Below are positions 9,004 through 17,319 of a stretch of 64,000 nucleotides of DNA, piece by piece. A model generated the notes under the pieces. The model made no database searches. It saw only the letters and a list, made by a program, of their open reading frames with translations, and was not told where the DNA came from. Origin of the DNA: Natrarchaeobius chitinivorans (GTDB taxonomy: Archaea; Halobacteriota; Halobacteria; Halobacteriales; Natrialbaceae); the NCBI RefSeq assembly GCF_003841505.1, contig NZ_REGA01000003.1:62001-126000 (forward strand), given 5' to 3'. The position numbers and the translations under genes were made by a program. How positions within the stretch are numbered: the first letter of the stretch is position 1; every line of letters starts with the position of its first letter.

Positions 9004-9819
9004 TCACTCGAGGACGCCCTGGACGTATACGTGACAAAGGACGAAGCTGGTGACCGCCGAGGAGAGGTAGGTCAGGACGGAGCTCCCGCCGAAGACGACG
9101 GCCGACGCCGTGTCGCTGCCGACGACCGGATACGGCTCGGCGGCGGCACCGATCTCGCCGAGAGCAAACGTCGTCACGACGGCGATCACGAGCCCGATCA
9201 GTGCGATCGTGGTCCGTCGCCGAAACGAGACGAGTTCCCAGCTCACGCGGAGCGCGGCGATCGGGCCGTAGCCACCGGCGACGACCGCCTCCGGTGCGAG
9301 GACGAACTTGACGACGACGACGATAAAGAGGACGAACAGGACGAGCAAGCCGAGCGTTCCGAGAGCACTCAACACGAGGTTGTCGCTCACGAGGACGCCA
9401 ATTCCCACGAAGACGCCGACGAACATCACTCCCATCGTCGCGACGAACGTCCCTATCATCGTGGCGATCACCGCCGGCAGCCGCCGGAGCGTGTGTCCGG
9501 CCGCCGTCTTCGGCGTGTATCGTCGATCGGCTAGCTCCCCCGAGACGATCGTGATGGCGTACCCCCGGGCGAAGATGGCACCGAAGAACACGAGCCCCGA
9601 CGCGGCCAGTTCGAGCCCGAACGGACCGACGTAGCCGAGAACCTGGACGAGTCCGAGCGCGAGAAACACGAGCGGGACCGACGGGCGTTTCCGAAGGAAG
9701 CCGACCGACCACAGGAGGACGTCGCCGACGCCTCGCCGTATCGCACCGCTGGTGACCGCTCGGCACTCGAGGCAGGCACAGCCGTCGACGTCCTCCCGTC
9801 GTCTGAATCGCTCGACCAT
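9004..9819 (-). CDS. Polytopic membrane protein, unknown function
   Basis: 271 aa from the chosen start. About six hydrophobic segments: VPLVFLALGLVQVLGYVG, LAASGLVFFGAIFARG, VIATMIGTFVATMGVMF plus the following VFVGIGVLV, LLVLFVLFIVVVVKFVL, TIALIGLVIAVVTTFAL, and a final VLTYLSSAVTSFVLCHVY. The architecture resembles haloarchaeal membrane proteins of the DUF7847/SpoIIM-neighbour type, but I cannot name the family. A first ATG at 9846 is inside the TATA-like sequence CTTATATGG; the second, at 9819, is about 27 nt downstream of that box and is preferred as a leaderless start. N-terminal cysteines CACLEC near residue 15 may bind metal. Confidence 0.65.
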   Translation of the reverse strand: MVERFRRREDVDGCACLECRAVTSGAIRRGVGDVLLWSVGFLRKRPSVPLVFLALGLVQVLGYVGPFGLELAASGLVFFGAIFARGYAITIVSGELADRRYTPKTAAGHTLRRLPAVIATMIGTFVATMGVMFVGVFVGIGVLVSDNLVLSALGTLGLLVLFVLFIVVVVKFVLAPEAVVAGGYGPIAALRVSWELVSFRRRTTIALIGLVIAVVTTFALGEIGAAAEPYPVVGSDTASAVVFGGSSVLTYLSSAVTSFVLCHVYVQGVLE

Positions 9820-9936
9820 CAACTCGAGACGCACCCGCCGACCCATATAAGTGTAGCCATAGTTAAACGACGGCGAGGGTCGTTTGTGTACGGCTTCGCA
9901 GTGTGGTGTCTCGGTAAACCGGGACAGTAGATCGTA

Positions 9937-10398
9937 TCACGCGCTCCCATCCGAACCGACGAAGCGGGCGATCGTTTCCCAGACGGCGATGAGGATCGAC
10001 GCCGGTCCGACGGCGACAGCGAGGTTCTTAAACGCCACCCGGAGCCCCGGCTGGTCGTCTTCCGTCCCGAGAAAGAGGATCAGCGGCTCCTCCGAGACGG
10101 TGTAGACGTCCATCTCTCGGCCCTTCTCGGAGTAACAGGTGTCGGCGACGTCGATGAGGCCGGTCTCTGAGAGGTTCTCGAGGTGATAGCTCACGCTTTG
10201 AATCGACATGTCGAGTCGATCGGCGAGAGCGGCGGCGGTTAGCGGTCGTTCGTTCAGTTCCCGGAAGATCGTCCGCGCGGTCTCCGAAGAGAGCGCGGCG
10301 AGAACGTCGCTCGTTCGCTCGTCGTCGAGACACAGAAGCGATGGATCGTCCGCTCGATCGGTCGAGGCGTTCGTCGTCGTGGGAAGGAGTCGTGACAT
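9937..10398 (-). CDS. Winged-helix (ArsR-like) transcriptional regulator with C-terminal membrane segment
   Basis: 153 aa. A helix-turn-helix lies at about residues 28-85: DVLAALSSETARTIFRELNE, then LTAAALADRLDMSIQSVSYH and LENLSETGLIDVADTCYSEK. The last part, VAFKNLAVAVGPASILIAVW (about residues 120-145), is hydrophobic and could tether the protein to the membrane, an arrangement seen in haloarchaeal ArsR-like proteins. The ligand is unknown. Cys in DTCYSEKGREM may be a sensing residue. Transcribed toward the membrane-protein gene at 9004, with 90 nt between them. Confidence 0.75.
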   Translation of the reverse strand: MSRLLPTTTNASTDRADDPSLLCLDDERTSDVLAALSSETARTIFRELNERPLTAAALADRLDMSIQSVSYHLENLSETGLIDVADTCYSEKGREMDVYTVSEEPLILFLGTEDDQPGLRVAFKNLAVAVGPASILIAVWETIARFVGSDGSA

Positions 10399-10685
10399 GG
10401 GTTGGCGGGGGGTCGTACCGAATCGTTCGTCTCGCTAGTATCTAACTACTTCCGTCGCTCAAAATCGTTTTTGACCCTTCGCTTCGCGTCGGAACGTCCG
10501 ATCCTCGAGCGTCGTCTCCTCACCGCGTCGGCAGGTCGGGAGTATCGTAGCCAACAGAAGAATGATCCCCGTATCGCGAACCGTCGTTTCCGGAACCGTC
10601 GTTACCGAGAAACGGTGTATTGCCAACCACGTTCGGTCCTCACAGCGCCGAACACCCTTATGCACCGCCTTCGAATGAGGGGGTA

Positions 10686-10787
10686 ATGGACGATGAACCG
10701 CACGGGAAATCGCCGTGGACGCCGGAACGGGTCGCGTGTATGCCCGAACCCGGATCGAAGACGGCCGGCCGGTGGGAGGGTCGATAA
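10686..10787 (+). CDS. Small ORF (33 aa) directly upstream of the PhnP-like hydrolase
   Basis: Codes for MDDEPHGKSPWTPERVACMP and continues to a TAA three bases before the ATG of the next gene (spacing TAA-TCG-ATG). A TATA-like CACCCTTATGCACC lies about 27-30 nt upstream, so this ATG would be the first of a leaderless transcript and the downstream gene would be translated by coupling. No family recognised. It could be a real microprotein or a regulatory upstream ORF. Confidence 0.45.
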   Translation: MDDEPHGKSPWTPERVACMPEPGSKTAGRWEGR

Positions 10788-10790
10788 TCG

Positions 10791-11615
10791 ATGCGTGTAA
10801 CGCTGCTCGGGACCGGCGACACGACGGGGACGCCAACCGTCGGCTGTGACTGTGAAACCTGTGAAACCGCTCGCGACCGCGGGCTCGAGCGGACGCGGTT
10901 TTCGGTTCACGTCGAGAACGAACGCCTCGGAGAGTCCCTGCTGATCGATTTCAGTCCCGACTTTCGAACGCAGTTTCTCCGGGAGGAGGTTCCGCTTCCC
11001 GACGCCGCGGTCGTCACGCACATTCACTTCGATCACCTCGACGGCCTCGGGAACGCGTTCCGGGTGTTCGACTCGCTCGACGTGTACGCGGCAGACGAAA
11101 CGGATCCGAAGACCGGCGAGAGCGTCGCCCAGACGGTCGCCTCGAACTACGACTACCTCGACCTGCTCTCGGTCCATCCGACGACCCCGCTCGAGTCGGT
11201 CCGCGTCTGTGGGTTCGACCTGACGCTGGTTCCCGTCGAGCACCCGCCGCTGGTCTGTTATGGAGTCTCGATCGAAGACCCCGAAACCGGTGGGAAACTG
11301 TCGATAACGGGGGATACGAGCTACGGCATTCCGGATCGCTCTCGAGCGGTCCTCGCCGATCCCGATCTGTTGCTGGCGGACGCCATCGTTCCGGCTCACC
11401 TCTGTGAGTACCACCCGATCGGCGGCCGCCACCTGGACGACGACGGCGTCCCGCGAACGTTCGGAACCAAACACATGACCCGGGAGGGGGCGCTGTCGCT
11501 TGCCGAGGAACTGAACGCCGACCGGACGCGACTCGTCCACGCTGCACACTTCTACCCGGCCGACGAAGCGTTCGAGGATCCGCTCGCCCTCGACGGAGAA
11601 ACGTACACCCTCTGA
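10791..11615 (+). CDS. PhnP-like metallo-beta-lactamase-fold hydrolase
   Basis: 274 aa. The N-terminus LLGTGDTTGTPTVGCDCETC contains the Cys-x-Cys-x2-Cys signature of PhnP-type cyclic phosphodiesterases, where the cysteines bind a structural zinc. The catalytic motif THIHFDHLDGL (HxHxDH) follows near residue 78, and further ligands appear in ITGDTSYGIP and LVHAAHFYPAD. PhnP cleaves 5-phosphoribosyl 1,2-cyclic phosphate in the C-P lyase pathway. No other phn genes are nearby, so the physiological substrate here is open. The 3' end lies in a 26-bp tandem duplication spanning the stop codon. Confidence 0.8.
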   Translation: MRVTLLGTGDTTGTPTVGCDCETCETARDRGLERTRFSVHVENERLGESLLIDFSPDFRTQFLREEVPLPDAAVVTHIHFDHLDGLGNAFRVFDSLDVYAADETDPKTGESVAQTVASNYDYLDLLSVHPTTPLESVRVCGFDLTLVPVEHPPLVCYGVSIEDPETGGKLSITGDTSYGIPDRSRAVLADPDLLLADAIVPAHLCEYHPIGGRHLDDDGVPRTFGTKHMTREGALSLAEELNADRTRLVHAAHFYPADEAFEDPLALDGETYTL

Positions 11616-11650
11616 TCGCTCGGTAAACGTACACCTTCTGATCGCACGGT
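11599..11650. repeat. 26-bp tandem duplication across the PhnP-like stop codon
   Basis: Copies 11599-11624 and 11625-11650 differ at two positions. The first copy contains the TGA stop codon (11613-11615) and encodes the final residues; the second is downstream and untranslated. Confidence 0.9.
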
Positions 11651-11663
11651 CGTGGGCGTCCTC

Positions 11664-11709
11664 CGGTTCAGGTGCATGGCCAACTTCCGTTCAGGTGCAT
11701 GGCCAACGG
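11664..11709. repeat. 23-bp tandem duplication between genes
   Basis: Two copies of a 23-bp unit containing TTCAGGTGCATGGCCAAC (starts at 11667 and 11690). It lies just upstream of the glutaredoxin-like gene and 14 nt after the preceding tandem duplication, so it is independent of it. Confidence 0.85.
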
Positions 11710-11739
11710 TTACGACCGTGACCGTGGCAGTAGCCACCG

Positions 11740-11994
11740 ATGCTCGAACTGTATCAGGCGGAGGGCTGTCCTCACTCCGCGGACGTCCGCGAGAAGCTCA
11801 CCGAACTCGGCGTCTCGTACGTCGTTCACAATCCCCGAACCCCCGACGACGAGGTGGTAAACGAGCGAACACACCGGGAACTCGTGGAACTGGGCGGCGA
11901 GGCACAGACTCCCTACCTCGTCGACGACGCTCGGAAAGAGGCGCTCTACGAGAGCGACGAAATCGTCGACTACCTCGAGACTCACTACGGCTGA
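11740..11994 (+). CDS. Glutaredoxin/GST N-terminal-like thioredoxin-fold protein
   Basis: 84 aa, a single thioredoxin-fold domain. MLELYQAEGCPHSADVREKL has a CPHS active-site motif (CxxS, as in monothiol glutaredoxins and GST N-domains). The cis-proline motif is QTPYLVDD, and the C-terminal helix is ESDEIVDYLETHYG. It lacks the GST helical domain. It probably acts in thiol redox exchange; haloarchaea use gamma-glutamylcysteine rather than glutathione, which is established knowledge. No partner gene is adjacent. Confidence 0.8.
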   Translation: MLELYQAEGCPHSADVREKLTELGVSYVVHNPRTPDDEVVNERTHRELVELGGEAQTPYLVDDARKEALYESDEIVDYLETHYG

Positions 11995-12045
11995 ATTCGA
12001 CCCCGGTCGACCCGTCTTCCGGCGCGGGAAACCACGTCGTGATCG

Positions 12046-13050
12046 TCAACTGAACCGGTCCAGTCCCGACTGCCGTCGACGTCTCCCGTCGGGATCCGCC
12101 TTCCACGGCGTCCGACGGTCGCGTTCGCCCTCGAGATCGGCTGTCGAGGCGTCGGCGGGCTCGTACCCCGGGCACGAGGGTCCACACTCCGAGGCCGCGT
12201 CGACGAGCCGTCCGTTCCAGGTACAGAACGGAAGCGTCGCACCGAAATCGTCGGCGTCGGTGGGCGAACAGGCCCCACAGCCGGGCATCTCGTACGTCCG
12301 CCATCCCTTCCCGTAGGCCCGCTCGGCGAGGCGACGGCGGGATCGAGCCTTCGCGTCGGCCGAGACGACGGCGATCTCGGTCCGACCGGGACGAAATTCG
12401 AGCGGTTCGACCCCCGGCTCGTCGACCGGCAGTTCCGTCGGCTCGCGAACGACGTCGATCTCGAGTGTTCTCGTCTCCTCGTCTCTCCGATCGTCGCGGT
12501 GGACGCGCCAGACGCCGACCTCCTCGGGGATCCGGTTCAGGTGCGCACGCGTGACGTAACTCTCCGTCGCGAGGACGACCTCGTCGACCAGCGCGAGGCT
12601 GACGTCGGTTCGCAACTGGGACTCGAGGTCGCCCGGTCGCCCGAGGTCGGGTTTGTTCTCGATCCCGACGATGCGGTCGGCCCACTCCGGATAGCGGGCG
12701 ACCTGTCGAACGTACTCGCGGCCGTTTCGGAGTTCGCGTTCGAAGAAGCCGATTTCGCAGGCCCGCTCGGTCGCCCGCCGCGCGTGATCGGGGTGGCAGT
12801 CGTCCGCGAACGCCTCCTTCCAGTAGCGCGCCCGACCGGTCCCGACCGCGGACTCGATCGCCGCGTCCGGGATCGTCTCGCTCGTGATCGCCGCGCGGTC
12901 GTCGAACCCCGGCCCGGGTTCGACGGCGACGACGTCGAGGATCCGCCCGCCGGGATCCGCGACGCTCGCGCCGAGTTGGCGGGCGAGAACTTCCTCGCGG
13001 CGGGACTCGAGGTGGGCACAGAGCTCGAGTTCGAACGCGAACTCGGACAC
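12046..13050 (-). CDS. DUF5787 family protein, nuclease-like with Cys cluster
   Basis: 334 aa, GTG start. It matches the haloarchaeal DUF5787 pattern. Two features suggest chemistry: a hydrophobic strand RILDVVAVEPG (about 36-46) and later RIVGIENKPDLGRPGDLESQ (about 125-145), which together resemble the D...ExK core of PD-(D/E)xK nucleases; and a C-terminal cysteine set, PGCGACSP, PFCTWNG and SECGPSCPGY (about 265-310), reminiscent of the Fe-S or zinc clusters of Cas4/AddB-type nucleases. Both are my inference. Flanked by unrelated genes; no operon is evident. Confidence 0.7.
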   Translation of the reverse strand: MSEFAFELELCAHLESRREEVLARQLGASVADPGGRILDVVAVEPGPGFDDRAAITSETIPDAAIESAVGTGRARYWKEAFADDCHPDHARRATERACEIGFFERELRNGREYVRQVARYPEWADRIVGIENKPDLGRPGDLESQLRTDVSLALVDEVVLATESYVTRAHLNRIPEEVGVWRVHRDDRRDEETRTLEIDVVREPTELPVDEPGVEPLEFRPGRTEIAVVSADAKARSRRRLAERAYGKGWRTYEMPGCGACSPTDADDFGATLPFCTWNGRLVDAASECGPSCPGYEPADASTADLEGERDRRTPWKADPDGRRRRQSGLDRFS

Positions 13051-13089
13051 GAGCGGAGACGAGGGCTGGCGACGAGAAAAGGTGACCGG

Positions 13090-13479
13090 TTACCGATCGG
13101 ACGCGGTGTTCGATCCCGTTCTCGCCGGCGGGAGGTCGGGTTCTGACGCCGGGGAATCCACGTCGGTCGGCGAATCGACGGCGGAGTCGGCGCTCGAGGC
13201 CGTCGAACGACGGCCGTTGGGGCCGCGTCGAAACCAGTTCGTAACGGCGCGTCCGGCGATCGGAACGGCGACGACGACCGCGACCCCCGTGACGATCGCA
13301 AACGCGACCGCGAACGGGCCCGTTCCGCGGGTGAACTCGAACACCCAGTACGCGGCTCGGGCGGCGACGATCAGCAGTCCGAGACTTCCGACGGTAATCA
13401 GCAGTTCGGCGGCCGGTCCGTCTGGCGGCTTCGTGGAGTCGTTCCGGTGTGGAACGCGCCGGGATGACGTCGATCTCAT
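13090..13479 (-). CDS. Hypothetical membrane protein
   Basis: 129 aa from the ATG of MRSTSSRRVPHRND. Two hydrophobic segments, LLITVGSLGLLIVAARAAYW and GPFAVAFAIVTGVAVVVAVP, are followed by a charged Arg-rich step and a Ser/Asp-rich, low-complexity cytoplasmic or extracellular tail. No family recognised. A TATA-like box and a palindrome precede it (separate entry). Confidence 0.6.
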   Translation of the reverse strand: MRSTSSRRVPHRNDSTKPPDGPAAELLITVGSLGLLIVAARAAYWVFEFTRGTGPFAVAFAIVTGVAVVVAVPIAGRAVTNWFRRGPNGRRSTASSADSAVDSPTDVDSPASEPDLPPARTGSNTASDR

Positions 13480-13507
13480 GGCCTTCGTCCGAACGGAGGT
13501 CCCCACG

Positions 13508-13567
13508 GAGAATAAGTGTAACCTGAAATACATTTATGTTGGCTGCCGTACTGAAATTCGTTTCAGT
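13508..13567 (-). promoter_or_regulatory. Promoter and palindromic operator candidate
   Basis: For the minus-strand gene starting at 13479: TACACTTATTCTCC (13508-13521) lies about 30 nt before the ATG. Upstream, 13550-13567 is ACTGAAATTCGTTTCAGT, a palindrome with perfect 7-bp arms and a 4-nt centre. A further half site, CCTGAAAT, is at 13522-13529. The position upstream of the TATA box would fit an activator. Confidence 0.45.
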
Positions 13568-13671
13568 AAGGCGGTGACGATCGGGGGCGTCTGCGTCGGG
13601 GGTGGAAACGTTTGCGTGGAGGATGGGAACCGCACGTCGTCGAAGCGAAACTCGTGATTCGATCCGCCTCG

Positions 13672-14613
13672 TTATTCGACGGTCCGAACGCGCGTCTCGA
13701 GGACGTCCAGATCGTCGTCTAACTCGACGTGGAGTTCGTCGCCCGCGAGGGGGATCCGAACCTCGAGGCGGTACGGGTCGCGCTCTAAGACGCGGGTGTA
13801 CCGGTCCGAGACGCACCAGGGGAGCGTCCAGTACGGTCGCTCGTCGAGGTGAACTCCGCGTTCGCGGTGAAAGCTGACCACCTCGGAGTGATCGAGCAAA
13901 CGAAGCCCCACGGCCGAACACAGCGTGTGGCCACACTGTTCACACTCGTTGTCGACCCGGAGGCCAATGCCGAGACAGCACTCGCCTCCCTCGACGATTT
14001 CGGCGTTCGTCCGGCCGTTACATTCGGGACAGACGCCGTCGGCCGCGAGACAGTGGAGGTGGCGAACCCGGTGGTCGAACGCCTCGGCGACTTCCTCGCG
14101 GGTGCGATCGTTCAACCCGCCCGGCGGGAACGGGTACTGTCCGTGACGCTGCTCGCAGTCGCGACACTCGATGGTGAACTGTTCGTCCGCGTACCGTGCT
14201 CGGAGCGACCCGCCACAGGAAACGCACGCCCCACGTACCGAAAAGGGATCGAGGGTCGGGGACTCGGTGAACGACCCGGCGAGGATCGACCGAACGATCT
14301 TCTCACCGGCGTGTTTGAACTCGTAGCCGCTCGCTCCGGCGCCGCCGGTTCCGGTCTCCTCGACTTTCCTGACGAAGTGGCCGGTGAGTTGCTGGAGGTG
14401 GTAGTTGAACTGGGCCGAGTCGCGCATCCCGACGGCCCGTCGAAGCTCCGAGAACGATACCGGTCGTTCGTCGGCCGCCCACAGTGCTTCGAGGATGGCG
14501 AGTCGCGTTTCGTCACCGACGAGCGCGAAGGCGTCCGCCGGTTCGAGACAGTCTGTACACTCGAGCAGCGTTCGATCGTCGGCGTGACTGCTCGAGACGT
14601 CGGATCGGCTCAT
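13672..14613 (-). CDS. Winged-helix regulator with zinc-ribbon domain
   Basis: 313 aa. The N-terminal ArsR-like winged helix is DAFALVGDETRLAILEALW, then SFSELRRAVGMRDSAQFNYH and LQQLTGHFVRKVEETG. The C-terminal part has several CxxC pairs: CVSCGG, ECRDCE, CPECNG and CEQCGH, about 10-12 cysteines, implying two zinc ribbons. Such wHTH plus zinc-ribbon proteins are common in haloarchaea as presumed transcription factors. Divergent from the aIF2-gamma operon, with 292 nt between the start codons. Confidence 0.8.
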   Translation of the reverse strand: MSRSDVSSSHADDRTLLECTDCLEPADAFALVGDETRLAILEALWAADERPVSFSELRRAVGMRDSAQFNYHLQQLTGHFVRKVEETGTGGAGASGYEFKHAGEKIVRSILAGSFTESPTLDPFSVRGACVSCGGSLRARYADEQFTIECRDCEQRHGQYPFPPGGLNDRTREEVAEAFDHRVRHLHCLAADGVCPECNGRTNAEIVEGGECCLGIGLRVDNECEQCGHTLCSAVGLRLLDHSEVVSFHRERGVHLDERPYWTLPWCVSDRYTRVLERDPYRLEVRIPLAGDELHVELDDDLDVLETRVRTVE

Positions 14614-14905
14614 ATTCGATACAGGCTGTCACGGGTCTAAAGCGTTCGCTCAACTCCAATTTTGTAACCTAGTTGATAGTGCATCGGAGCGACTGCCGTG
14701 TCGCCAGACCGCGGGCCGATCGGGTAGTCGTCGCTCGAGCGGAGGTCCGTCGACCGTCAGCGCCTCCGTCGTCCGGTCGTCGGACCTCCGCCGTCCGTGA
14801 TTCGTCACGCGTCGGGTCGGCGGTCGTCTCGGACTCGAGCGGTTCCAGAACAGTAGGTTTATCAAGCGCACGGCGGAACCTCTATCCAAGATTACTCACC
14901 GTCTT

Positions 14906-16138
14906 ATGGAAGGAAATCGACAACCGGAGGTGAACATCGGGCTCGTTGGTCACGTCGACCACGGGAAAACGACGCTGGTGCAAGCGTTGAGCGGTTCGTG
15001 GACCGACCAGCACTCCGAGGAGATGAAACGCGGTATCTCCATCAGGCTGGGCTACGCGGACGCGACGTTTCGCCACTGTCCCGACGTGAACGAACCCGAG
15101 TGTTACACCGTTTCAGAGGAGTGTCCGGACGGCTCGTCGAGCGAGCCGCTTCGGACCGTGTCGTTCGTCGACGCCCCAGGCCACGAAACCCTGATGGCGA
15201 CGATGCTGTCTGGTGCGTCGCTGATGGACGGCGCGGTACTGGTGGTCAGTGCCAACGAACCCGTCCCACAGCCACAGACCGAAGAACACCTGATGGCACT
15301 CGACATCATCGGGATCGACAACATCGTCATCGCCCAGAACAAGATCGACCTCGTCGACGCCGACACCGCCCGGAGCAACTACGAGGAGATCCAAGAGTTC
15401 GTCGAGGGGACCGTCGCCGAAGACGCTCCCGTCGTACCTATCTCCGCCGGACAGGAGGTCAACATCGACCTGCTGATTCAGGCGATCGAGGAGGAGATTC
15501 CCACGCCGGATCGCGATCCCGACGCGGACCCCCGGATGCACGTCGCCCGGAGTTTCGACATCAACAAACCCGGAACGACGGCGGCGGAACTCGCCGGCGG
15601 GGTCCTCGGCGGCAGTCTCGTCCAGGGCGAACTCGAGGTCGACGACGAGATCGAAATCCGTCCCGGCCGCGAGATCGAAGAGGGCGGCCAGTCGGAGTAC
15701 GTACCGATCGAGACGACGATCCGATCGCTGCAGGCCGGCGGCGAAACCGCCGACAGCGTCACGCCGGGCGGCCTGCTCGGCGTCGGAACGGGTCTCGATC
15801 CGTCGCTGACCAAAGGCGACGCCCTGGCCGGTCGGATCGCCGGACCGCCGGGAACGGTCCCACCGACGTGGGACGAGTTCACCATGACCGTCGACCTGCT
15901 CGATCGAGTCGTCGGCGTCGACGGCGGCGAGACCGTCGACGAGATCACCACCGGCGAGCCCCTGATGATGACGGTCGGCACGGCGACGACAGTCGGGGCG
16001 GTCACCAGCGCCCGGCAAGGCGAGTGCGAGGTCAACCTCAAACGGCCCGTCTCCGCCGAACCCGGCGCGAAGATCGCGATCAACCGTCGGATCGGTGCGC
16101 GCTGGCGGCTGATCGGGCTCGGAACGTTGCAAGGCTAG
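14906..16138 (+). CDS. eif2g: Translation initiation factor aIF2 subunit gamma
   Basis: 410 aa, full length for the family. GTPase motifs: G1 [11 protein letters not shown] near residue 15, G3 DAPGHETLM near 90, G4 AQNKIDLV near 145. The zinc-knuckle cysteines typical of aIF2-gamma are present ([10 protein letters not shown] ... EECPDG). Domains II and III complete the EF-Tu-like fold. It carries initiator Met-tRNA to the small ribosomal subunit with alpha and beta subunits. First gene of an information-processing operon with the PIN, rpo7, spt4 and DUF359 genes. A TATA-like GTAGGTTTATCAAG lies about 50 nt upstream. Confidence 0.97.
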   Translation: MEGNRQPEVNIGLVGHVDHGKTTLVQALSGSWTDQHSEEMKRGISIRLGYADATFRHCPDVNEPECYTVSEECPDGSSSEPLRTVSFVDAPGHETLMATMLSGASLMDGAVLVVSANEPVPQPQTEEHLMALDIIGIDNIVIAQNKIDLVDADTARSNYEEIQEFVEGTVAEDAPVVPISAGQEVNIDLLIQAIEEEIPTPDRDPDADPRMHVARSFDINKPGTTAAELAGGVLGGSLVQGELEVDDEIEIRPGREIEEGGQSEYVPIETTIRSLQAGGETADSVTPGGLLGVGTGLDPSLTKGDALAGRIAGPPGTVPPTWDEFTMTVDLLDRVVGVDGGETVDEITTGEPLMMTVGTATTVGAVTSARQGECEVNLKRPVSAEPGAKIAINRRIGARWRLIGLGTLQG

Positions 16139-16160
16139 GTTCGATGACCGAGTACAGAGA

Positions 16161-16547
16161 ATGAGTACGCGGGTCGCCCTCGATACGAGCGCGCTGATGA
16201 TGCCGGTCGAACTCGACGTGCGGCTGTTCGACGAACTCGAGCGCCTTCTCGATTCGTGCGAACTCACGACACCCCAGTCGGTCGTCGAGGAACTCCGGCG
16301 GCTGGCCGAGAAAGGGGGAACCGAGGGGACGGCGGCGAACGTCGGCCACGATCTGGCCACCGAACGCTGTCTCGTCGTCGATACGGAGGCATCGTACGCC
16401 GACGACGCGCTGGTCGAACTCGCCCGCGAGGGAACCATCGACTACGTCGTCACGAACGATCGCCCGCTGCGCGACCGGGTACTCGAGACGGGTGTACCGG
16501 TAATTGCATTACGCGGGAGAAACAAGTTAGCGATCACTCGACCATAG
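16161..16547 (+). CDS. PIN-domain protein, Fcf1/VapC9-like
   Basis: 128 aa. The PIN-domain acidic residues are visible: VALDTSALMMPVE (first Asp near residue 7), SVVEELRRLAEKG, and YVVTNDRPLRDRV near 98-110. The archaeal copy in the aIF2-gamma/rpo7 operon is usually annotated as an Fcf1-type (rRNA processing) PIN nuclease. No antitoxin gene is adjacent, which argues against a VapBC toxin. A six-codon mini-ORF (16144-16164) ends in an ATGA overlap with this start, suggesting translational coupling. Only 1 nt-scale spacing to rpo7 downstream. Confidence 0.85.
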   Translation: MSTRVALDTSALMMPVELDVRLFDELERLLDSCELTTPQSVVEELRRLAEKGGTEGTAANVGHDLATERCLVVDTEASYADDALVELAREGTIDYVVTNDRPLRDRVLETGVPVIALRGRNKLAITRP

Positions 16548-17117
16548 ATGTACAAACGGGTCAGATTGAAAGACACGGTGGAAGTACCGCCCGAGGAACT
16601 CGGCGACGTCTCGCCGAACCTCGTAAAGCGACTGCTGCAGGACAAACTCGAGGGACGCATGGACGAGGAGGTAGGCAGCGTCGTCTCCATCACCGACGTT
16701 CACGACATCGGTCAGGGGACGGTGTTGCCGAACCGACCCGGCGTCTACTACGAGGCCGATTTCGACGCCGTCACGTTCGATCCGCAGATGCAGGAGGTCG
16801 TCGACGGCACGGTCGTCGAAGTCGTCGAGTTCGGCGCGTTCGTCGGCATCGGCCCCGTCGACGGATTGCTCCACGTCTCGCAGATCAGCGACGAGTACCT
16901 CGCCTACGATCGCGAGAACCAGCAACTCGCTTCGAACGAATCGAACCGAACGCTCGGCGTCGAAGACGCCGTCAGAGCCCGGATCGTCACCAAAAGCATC
17001 GACGAGCGCAACCCGCGTGACTCGAAGATCGGGCTGACGGCGAAACAGCCGGGACTGGGCAAACACGGATGGCTCAAAGACGAACACGAAAAGCAAGAAG
17101 CCACAGCGGGTGAGTAA
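16548..17117 (+). CDS. rpo7: DNA-directed RNA polymerase subunit Rpo7 (E')
   Basis: 189 aa. N-terminal RNP-like tip domain MYKRVRLKDTVEVPPEELGD, then an S1/OB domain with GTVVEVVEFGAFVGIGPVDG and LLHVSQISDEY. With Rpo4 it forms the stalk of archaeal RNA polymerase, which aids open-complex formation and transcript binding. It starts immediately after the PIN gene stop and is followed 2 nt later by spt4, the conserved archaeal order. Confidence 0.95.
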   Translation: MYKRVRLKDTVEVPPEELGDVSPNLVKRLLQDKLEGRMDEEVGSVVSITDVHDIGQGTVLPNRPGVYYEADFDAVTFDPQMQEVVDGTVVEVVEFGAFVGIGPVDGLLHVSQISDEYLAYDRENQQLASNESNRTLGVEDAVRARIVTKSIDERNPRDSKIGLTAKQPGLGKHGWLKDEHEKQEATAGE

Positions 17118-17119
17118 CC

Positions 17120-17317
17120 ATGGCATCCGACCGTCTCGTCTGCCGCGAGTGTCACCGGGTCAACGATCCGGACAACGAGACCTGCGACGCCTGTAACTCC
17201 TCGTCGCTGACCGAAGACTGGGCCGGCTACGTCGTCATCGCCCACCCCGAGGAGAGCCAGATCGCAACGGAGATGCAGGTCACCGAACCCGGCGCGTACG
17301 CGCTGAAGGTCCGGTAG
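17120..17317 (+). CDS. spt4: Transcription elongation factor Spt4 (Rpo E'')
   Basis: 65 aa. Zinc-binding CRECHRV and CDACNSS pairs, then DWAGYVVIAHPEESQIA, the Spt5-contact region of Spt4. It partners with Spt5/NusG to keep elongating polymerase processive. Located 2 nt after rpo7 and 2 nt before the DUF359 gene, so firmly in the operon. Confidence 0.95.
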   Translation: MASDRLVCRECHRVNDPDNETCDACNSSSLTEDWAGYVVIAHPEESQIATEMQVTEPGAYALKVR

Positions 17318-17319
17318 CC

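Noticed and set aside
11798-13936. Very long open frame (over 700 codons) on the minus strand
   Set aside because: Arg-rich, non-acidic product running antisense or out of frame to the glutaredoxin-like and DUF5787 genes; a typical shadow frame of high-GC DNA.
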